From assembly GCA_036898135.1 (NCBI GenBank), contig CM072525.1, forward strand, positions 51,474,299-51,538,298: a DNA stretch of 64,000 nt, read 5' to 3'. Shown piece by piece: positions 57,369 through 64,000 of this stretch (positions are counted from its first letter, which is position 1; every line of letters starts with the position of its first letter). The notes beneath the pieces were generated by a model. That model searched no databases, was not told the origin of the DNA, and was given only the letters and a program-made list of their open reading frames with translations. This stretch comes from Oncomelania hupensis (Eukaryota > Mollusca > Gastropoda > Littorinimorpha > Pomatiopsidae). The position numbers were made by a program, and so were the translations under genes.

Positions 57369-57411
57369 GGCCCCATTTTGAGGAACGCAGAAGAAGAAGA
57401 AGATAGTTCTC

Positions 57412-57657
57412 ACCGGTTCAAAGGCTTTATTCTTCTTACTCGCCATCGCCGTCTTCCTTTCTTCATTTCGTTTGTTCTTCTTTCTCCCCTTCCTCTTCCT
57501 CTTGCTAGTAAACACGTAGAGTCTCCTCTCTGAAAATCCTTACGGGAAGAGAGGGGACTATAAACTGATACATACATACATACATACCTCTTGCCATTAT
57601 CATCCTTACCATCATCTTCTATCATGGTCATCATCGTCATCACTAACATCGTCATCG

Positions 57658-57722
<65 letters not shown>

Positions 57723-58516
57723 TTCTTCTTCTTCTTCTTCTTCTTCTTCTTCTTCTTCTCTCACGCCCTCCGCCCCTCCCCACCACTCTCTGTGATCCTG
57801 ATTCGTCTCTTGGCAGTCCGCGAGGACCCTATACATACTGAATATCTATCTATCGCCATTATAGTCCCCTATTCGCTTCCGTGACGCGGGACTTTAATCT
57901 ATCCCCATAACATAACATCTATCTCCCTCTACCCCCCTCTCTATCTCTCTCTTCCTTCCCTCACTCTCTCTGCTGCATAAACCTTTTCAAACTGATTTGT
58001 TATCAAAGCCCTGTCTCGTGAATTCTTTCTAACTGACAAGTGCTACTGTTTCATATCGCAAACTAAAATTTAATAGCCGTATACTCTGATAATCACCTCC
58101 AAGAGACTGCTTAACGTAGCGTAGCCATAAGCTTATCTCTAGACAAGAGATGCAACAGCAGAATAATGAAGTAATACAGACGAAAGTAAACAATAAAATG
58201 AAGTACAAAACTAAATCATTATACAACAAACTATAGTTTTAAAAAAAATGTAAAGCGTGCTGGTACATACTGATTAGATAAATAAGATATAGTAATGAAA
58301 TTAGATAAACAAGATATAGTAATAAAATTAGATAAATAAGATATAGTAAAATTCGATTTTCTTCTGTCTTCTAATAGCGGTCTCCCTGCCTTTACACCAC
58401 CTGTTTGAGTGATATATGTGTATTTGGTGTGTGTGAGGGTAAATGAGACAGGTGAGCGTGTATGTTGGTATAGATCGCCGCGCTTTGAGCCTTGGGGAAA
58501 GGCGTGTACATAGCAT
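57412..58516. other. Intergenic with trinucleotide repeats
   Basis: A hairpin (GTCTCCTCTCT and AGAGAGGGGAC arms) lies at about 57520-57560. A segment at about 57848-57893 (TAGTCCCCTATTCGCTTCCG, then GGGACTTTAATCTAT) resembles the tail of the SINE at 31572-31761. No gene recognised. Confidence 0.5.
57650..57762. repeat. (ATC)n then (TTC)n microsatellite
   Basis: About 24 ATC units directly followed by about 13 TTC units. Confidence 0.95.
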
Positions 58517-58523
58517 CCTGTAT

Positions 58524-58524
58524 T

Positions 58525-58555
<31 letters not shown>

Positions 58556-58577
58556 TTATTATTATTATTATTATTTA
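58524..58577. repeat. (TTC)n then (TTA)n microsatellite
   Basis: About 9 TTC units then 8 TTA units. Confidence 0.92.
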
Positions 58578-58716
58578 TGAAATAAGAAATCGTAGTCGTA
58601 GCCTGCTTCTTGCTCTCTTTCTCCTTGTTCTTCTTGATGGTCTTCTTCCGCCTCCTTCTTCGTCTACAACTACTAATAACCACAAATGTCACTGGCTTTG
58701 TGGGGTAAGAATAATA

Positions 58717-59448
58717 CAGTAAAACCTCCGTTTTACGACCTTTAAATTGCCATTAAACCGAGGTCTTAAATTGGAGGGGTCTTAAAAAGGAGGTAGGACA
58801 TTTTCGAAAAAGACATTTAGAAAATTAATTAAGTACAATAAATACATGTACAAAAAGTACACATACCACAGGGAACATCTACCATCTTTCAGAAATATAG
58901 ATTAAACTCTGTCTCTCAACCAATACAGTCAATATCTTCCTGTTCCTGATGATTTACAAAATAAAAAATCAATGTTGGTATGAAAGTTGGTTAAAAGTGT
59001 ATGTAAGTGCTGAGTGCATGTTTGGAGTTATAACTATTTATAAGATAACCTCAGTAATATTGTTGTAATTATTTTTATTCAATCATTGAATAGTTTGTAT
59101 TTTTTGTAATAGAAAGCGGTTATTTCTGTTTGTTTGCATGATCCCCTCCACCTGTGCATGTTCCTTTAATATGTCACTTTGAACACCAGACATGGTGTCG
59201 GCAAGATATGACAGGCCCCTGCTCAGGGCAAATATGGTCAGTTCCTTAGAGTATTTCAAGCTGTTTTAATGCATCGTCTGCTGTTAAAAGTTGTAAACGA
59301 CACTGTTTTCTTCAAGCGCACAAATATAGTATTGTTTTGGAATCTGACTTTTTGAGGTGCTAGGTCGTAAAATTTAATTAATTTAATTTTCCGGTCGTAT
59401 GTTGGAGGAAGTCGTTTAAGAGAGGGTCTCAAAACGGAGATTTTACTG
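58717..59448. mobile_element. pogo/Tigger-like MITE
   Basis: 732 bp between TA dinucleotides (58715-58716 and 59449-59450). The left end reads CAGTAAAACCTCCGTTTTAC and the right end is its near-complement (CAGTAAAATCTCCGTTTTGA when reversed). These termini and the TA duplication are typical of the pogo/Tigger branch of Tc1/mariner. A second inverted segment (GGTCTTAAATTGGAGG at about 58762; GGTCGTATGTTGGAGG near 59393) extends the arms. No transposase frame is present. Confidence 0.82.
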
Positions 59449-59534
59449 TATTACGTTTCTTCGTCTGTCCGTGATCAGAAGTGAAGAATGTGATTATAAT
59501 ACCTCACAAATATGAACAATAATTCCTGTGCTCC

Positions 59535-59535
59535 G

Positions 59536-59578
<43 letters not shown>

Positions 59579-59584
59579 GTTGTT
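59535..59584. repeat. (GTT)n microsatellite
   Basis: About 15 GTT units. Confidence 0.94.
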
Positions 59585-59808
59585 TTAATAATGGAAATAA
59601 TAAAAGAAAGTATTATATTCATTTTTTCTGCTCGCATATACGGTTATTTGATTTAAAAAAGAAAATACGGAACATAATATAGAGAAATATCAAAATCGTA
59701 ACAATAAAACTTGAAAGTAAGCAGAAAAACAACAAATGGCGCACAAAACAAAATAACCACATAATGGAAACACCACATACACGCACGCACGCACGGAAGA
59801 CATACATG

Positions 59809-59847
<39 letters not shown>

Positions 59848-60063
59848 CTCTTTTCACCCCCAACCCCATTCCACAGTACTGTAAATGAGGTAACAAAAGA
59901 CCACCCAATGCACAACAACAAGGTGAACGTCACACACTCACCGTTTCACAGTGTATTATTTCAGTGATGGGAAGAACAGAAGTTGTGAACAGATTTACTT
60001 GATGCCAGAAAGTCCGTATTTGTTGTCCTCTATCCTCTCTTCCCCCCCCCCTCCCAATCCAAT
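59585..60063. other. Intergenic with (CA)n tract
   Basis: (CA)n at about 59810-59845. No gene recognised. Confidence 0.5.
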
Positions 60064-60492
60064 TTAACACACCCCATCCACACCCCTTATCCACACACCC
60101 CATCCTTATCCACACATCCCATCCTTATCTACACACCCCATCCTTATCCACACACCCCATCCTTATCCACACACCCCATCCTTATCCACACACCCCATCC
60201 TTATCCACACATCCCATCATTATCTACACATCCCATCCTTATCCACACATCCCATCATTATCTACACATCCCATCCTTATCCACACATCCCATCATTATC
60301 TACACATCCCATCCTTATCTACACATCCCATCCTTATCCACACATCCCATCCTTATCTACACATCCCATCATTATCCACACATCCCATCCCTACCCACAC
60401 ACTCCATACCCCATCCTCACACCCCATCCACTTCCACACACACCATCCACACACCCCATTCACATCCACACACCCCATCCCCATCCAAAGTA
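60064..60492. repeat. 20-bp minisatellite
   Basis: About 20 units of CATCCTTATCCACACACCCC with TTATCTACACAT variants; the last units are degenerate. Confidence 0.9.
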
Positions 60493-60819
60493 CAACATTA
60501 CCCTGCACATTTACTGTTATCGCCGCATCATCATCTTAGCTAACAGACGTCAGCAGTTTAAAGTGTTGCACAAGATGCTTGAAGTGTTTCAAAGAGAGGT
60601 CTGTTGGGAGAGTATAAGTGTTTCAGTTCCTTTTGTAACATCATCAATTGTCGACACCAACTTTCTCTACTTCCATCCATAACTGTAAAAGACTCATGGA
60701 CCTCCGAAGGGATTGATTCTTAATCCAACTAAATCGAATTTGACTTAGAATCTGGCCACAATTCCCCCCCCCCCCTTCCCACCCACCCACCCCCTCTCCC
60801 CCCAAAAAAAATCATACCC
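60493..60819. other. Unassigned stretch with C/A-rich run
   Basis: A C-rich run at about 60755-60800. Nothing else recognised. Confidence 0.4.
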
Positions 60820-61030
60820 TAACCACTAAAATGTAAGACCAGGCTTTAATTATTCTAACTTCATATCAGAATCTATTCACTAAACTCTAAGGAGAAGACC
60901 CTATTCCTTATTCACTAAATTTAAGGATCTGATCCTAATCACTAAAAGTAAGGATCTCACTCCATTCACTAAAATTAACGATTAGACACTATTCATTTAA
61001 TTGTAAGAATCAGATCCTTCTCACTAATAT
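60820..61030. repeat. About 30-bp degenerate tandem repeat
   Basis: Five or six loose units resembling CTATTCACTAAATTTAAGGA plus TCTGATC. Confidence 0.6.
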
Positions 61031-61034
61031 GTAC

Positions 61035-62250
61035 GTTCTATCATATCCTATCCTATCACGAAACTTGACGGTCGTTGAGGCACCACAGATGATCGTTTAA
61101 CCAGCGTACTCCATCTTTCTCTGTCCTCAGCCAGCCTCGCTCAGTGTCAAGCCAGTCCATTCTCAAAAGTTGTCCTCCCACCTCTTTTTCGGTCTCCCTC
61201 TTCTTCTGCCTCCTTGCACCGTGCCTTGCAGGATGATCTTTGCAAGGCTTAGTTTTCTGGTGACGTAGCCATTACCAACGGAGTTTCGTTTTTTCACCAC
61301 TATGAGCATGTCATCGTGTTGTCGAATGGCTTGTGTGATGGTCTGTCGAATTTCGTTCTTGGTAATGTGCTGGGTATAGGAAATGCCCATAAGTCTTCTG
61401 TAGCACCTCATCTCCATGCTTTGTATTCTTCATTGTAGATCTGCTGTAAAGGTCCATGTATTGCAAGCTTATAGGAATATGGAGATGACAAGGGAGTGCA
61501 GCAGCCTTACCTTGGAATGTAGACTTATGGTCCTGTCTTTCCAAATAGGCTTCAACCTTGTCAGGGCCGCAGTTGTGTGTCCGATCCTGGAGAGGACTTC
61601 CTGTCGGGAACCATTGTCTGAAACAATGGCTACTAAATATTTGAAGTTATGCGCTGTGTTGAGGGATTGACCTTGGACTTTGAAATACATGTTAATGCCA
61701 CTGGTGTTGTTGGTCATCATTTTGGTCTTCTCTGCACTTATTACCATTCCATAGGCTCTGAAGTTGGTGTCAAGCCTCTGTACCAGCTGTTCAAGTTCTT
61801 GTTCCTCTCCAGCCAATCCATCAATGTCATCCGCAAAACGAGCATGGAGTTTGCTCTACCCCTTATGCTGACTGTGCCTTCGTGATCTGCAAGGGCATCT
61901 GACACAATGCTCTCTAGGAAGATGTTAAAGAGTGTTGGAGATAGCAGGCATCCTTGACGCACACCGACTGTTATTCTGAACCAGTTCCCGATGGCGCTGT
62001 TGTGGAGAACTGCACTGGTAGCTTTGCCATTCAGGCTTTCGATGACTTCAATAATTATAGGGCTGATGTTGTACACTCTCATGGTTGCTCAAAGAGCTGC
62101 ATGCCAGATCGGTCAAACGCTTTCTTGAAGTCTACAAACACATGTTAAAGATGTTTTTGCTGTAGGTATTTTTCGCATAATTATTATTCTGATGTTGAAA
62201 ATCTGTTCAGTGGTACTTCGCCCTGTCCTGAACCCTGTGGGTTCACGCAC
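61035..62250 (-). pseudogene. RTE-like LINE, RT to 3' end
   Basis: The longest 3' copy of the RTE-like family here. Minus-strand order: a FRTGRSTTEQIFNIRI-like run, VFVDFKKAFDRSG (motif A), VGVRQGCLLSPTLFNIFLE (motif B), a frameshifted catalytic region, GEEQELEQLVQRLD, MEMRCYRRLMGI, a GHV-like region and GGRRRGRPKKRWEDNF. It ends in CTATC repeats at 61038-61055. Several frameshifts are present. Its truncated 5' side at about 62250 abuts another RTE-like copy on the opposite strand. Confidence 0.82.
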
Positions 62251-62257
62251 TGAATAG

Positions 62258-64000
62258 AATAACCCCAACGTTTCCCGGCGTGTCGGAAGAGGCGACTAAC
62301 ATGAGGTGATGTCAGCACGGCATCACAGGGCGAACGTCTTTTACACAGAAGTCATCGGCGAGAACGGAGGAACCTCACCTTACTACAGGTTAAACGATAA
62401 CGTGCTCGGGGCCACGGCGAACAACACTGTACTCGTGGATTTCGGCTGTGGCCAACAGCCTGGAGAGGATTGGACCCTGCCAGGTCTTTCTTGTCCAAGA
62501 TACGCCGTACAATGAAAAGAACCACTCACTCCATACCAGATCGGTCGTCTCCTGGGTCACAAAGGACCGTGCCATCCGTTGGCCACCAGGAGGGAGGTAA
62601 TATGTATGCTACTGATGGACAACTTAGCAAGATCCGACGAGATACAACATCGTCATAGGAACCTTGAATTTCAGGACCCTAACTGCGGAGGAAATAAGAA
62701 GATCTGGCCCACGAGCTGGACCACTATCGATGGAATATTTTAGGTATCAGCGAACTGCGCTGAAAAGACCAAGGTAAAACAACGACCGACAAAGGCCACA
62801 AGCTTTATTTCAGCGGTAGAGATAACAGGCAGGAACACGGGGTTGGGTTTTGGTGCACAAAGACATTCTAGCCACTGTTATGGGTTACCGCCTAGTCTCC
62901 AATAGACTCATTACCATCCGTCTGAGAGCAGCCCCTTTCAACGTCACCATCATCCAGGCCTATGCCTCAACATCAGACTATGACGACAGCGAATCCGAGG
63001 ATTTCTATTAACATTTACAGGCTGTCCTTGACCATGTGCCGAAGAAGGACGTAGTCATAGAACAAGGCGACTGAAGTGCCAAGGTTGGCCACGCTGCACA
63101 CCACAACAGTGAAAACACACGTGGACCCTGCTGCAACAACGAGACAAATGACAGGGGTCTGAGACTCTTGGAGTTTGTCAGATACAACAATCTGATACTG
63201 GCAAACACGCTTGGTCTCCACAAAAAGTTCAGACGATGAACATGGCACAGTCCCAGCATGGAGCATCACGGCCAGATTGACTACATCATGGTCAAAAATC
63301 GCTTCAGATCAAGCATCAACATTGGCAAGACACGCACTTTTGCAGGAGCAGACATCGAAAGTGATCACGATCTCTTGATGATGTCCTTCCGGCCACAGCA
63401 GCTCAATGCCTATGTGAGCAGCACTCTTAGGTTATCCCACAATTTGCTGGCTGCGGGCTATTTATAGCTTGCCTACACCCTCCCTTTCAAAGAAAGGGAA
63501 GCAAAGAAGAGCACTGGCAAAGCTATTTATAGCTAGCCTGGCTGAACTAGCTTCAAAACCTAAAAGCTTTGGTTGAGTCGGTGTGCGGCGCTACTTGAAG
63601 AGAGTAAACACAGCAAAGTGCACCAGACTGAAGTTCGACCTGGACAAACTACAAGACCCGGAGGTGGCAAAAATATTCCAAGTCACAATGGGAGGGAAAT
63701 TTGCACCACTTCTCATTTTGGGAGCTGGTGAAGCAGATGTCAACACCATGACCACCATCTTCAGCTGTGACAGATACTGCCACTGAGGTCCTTGGCAAGC
63801 ACCGCCCAAAGAAGAAATCGTGGATCACACCTGAACTTTTGGACCTGTGTGATAAACGAAGAGAGACGAAAAAGAAAAAGAACATCTCACAGGGAGCTGA
63901 TGCCTACCAAAACATCAACAATGACATCCAAAAAGGCATGCGCACAGCAAAGGAGAACTGGATAGAAGAGCAATGCCAGGAAACAGAGAACAGTCTGAGC
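62258..64000 (+). pseudogene. RTE-like LINE 5' part (endonuclease), runs off window
   Basis: Plus strand: an untranslated-leader-like stretch to about 62620, then the APE-type endonuclease in broken frames. An ELDHYRWNILGISELR segment is followed by TGA where Trp is expected. Then come INFTI-like IIQAYAST, a VVIEQGD segment again followed by TGA where Trp is expected, GLRLLEFVRYNNLILANTL, GQIDYIMVKNRF and SDHDLLMMSF. An about 180-bp insertion (63405-63590) separates this from TKLKFDLDKLQDPEVAKI-like residues, and the copy continues past 64000. Probably the 5' half of the same family as the 3' fragments above. Confidence 0.78.

Larger units (their letters stand above)
53125..57401 (+). mobile_element. 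Full-length I-like LINE, 4277 bp
   Basis: Flanked by GATAGTTCTC at 53115-53124 and 57402-57411 (10-bp target duplication). It starts with a G run (GGGGGCAGTGAGG), as full-length LINEs often do, and ends in GAAGAAGAAGAA only about 33 bp after the stop codon. About 370 bp precede the main frame, which is uninterrupted. Everything visible suggests a recent, possibly still active insertion. Confidence 0.88.

Overview
The window looks like gene-poor, repeat-dense nuclear DNA from an invertebrate animal, most likely a lophotrochozoan and perhaps a gastropod mollusc. The phylum is inferred from the mix of elements. The evidence is GT-AG introns in one gene, long CT/GA, ATC and ATT microsatellites, and RTE-like, L2/CR1-like and I-like LINEs beside Gmr1-like Ty3/gypsy elements, PIF/Harbinger transposons and tRNA-related SINEs. 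No convincing single-copy host gene, rRNA gene or CRISPR array was seen. Almost every long reading frame belongs to a mobile element or is an artefact of a tandem repeat.

Layout. 0-8.8 kb: an unclassified DNA transposon with terminal inverted repeats (520-1500), microsatellites and an RTE-like fragment (3224-4130). 8.8-10.7 kb: an L2/CR1-like LINE remnant split by a 581-bp TAATG-tailed retroposon. 12.0-22.8 kb: the centrepiece, a minus-strand Gmr1-like Ty3/gypsy element with near-identical 635-bp LTRs, 5-bp target duplication, and integrase placed before reverse transcriptase (RT). Its 5' LTR is split by an apparently complete 5137-bp PIF/Harbinger transposon. That transposon carries a two-exon DDE transposase and a four-exon MADF/BESS-type DNA-binding protein. 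23.6-27.3 kb: LINE remnants. 29.9-34.9 kb: a second, decayed Gmr1-like element hit by two different SINEs. 35.1-36.7 kb: a second TAATG-tailed retroposon, then a short Harbinger derivative that keeps only a MADF exon. 38.7-41.3 kb: a LINE remnant, a tRNA-like sequence and two minisatellites. 42-43.6 kb: RTE fragments. 44.1-44.9 kb: a palindrome-rich foldback region with telomere-like TTAGGG motifs. 49.4-51.2 kb: a third TAATG-tailed retroposon and a LINE remnant. 53.1-57.4 kb: a full-length I-like LINE with 10-bp target duplications and an uninterrupted 1290-aa frame. 58.7-59.4 kb: a pogo/Tigger-like MITE. 60-61 kb: minisatellites. 61.0-64.0 kb: two RTE-like pieces head to head, the second running off the window.

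How the parts work together. The Harbinger transposase is expected to cut at the element ends, and the MADF/BESS protein is expected to bind DNA and bring it there; the subterminal CGACGCGA-type repeats are candidate sites. The short 35.9-kb Harbinger derivative and the 170-bp foldback in the transposase intron would need enzymes supplied by other elements. The SINEs and the TAATG-tailed retroposons would need a LINE enzyme. The I-like LINE is the only retroelement here whose main frame looks intact. Both Gmr1-like elements lack the RT core and could not move on their own. All family calls rest on motifs read by eye; no database search was possible.
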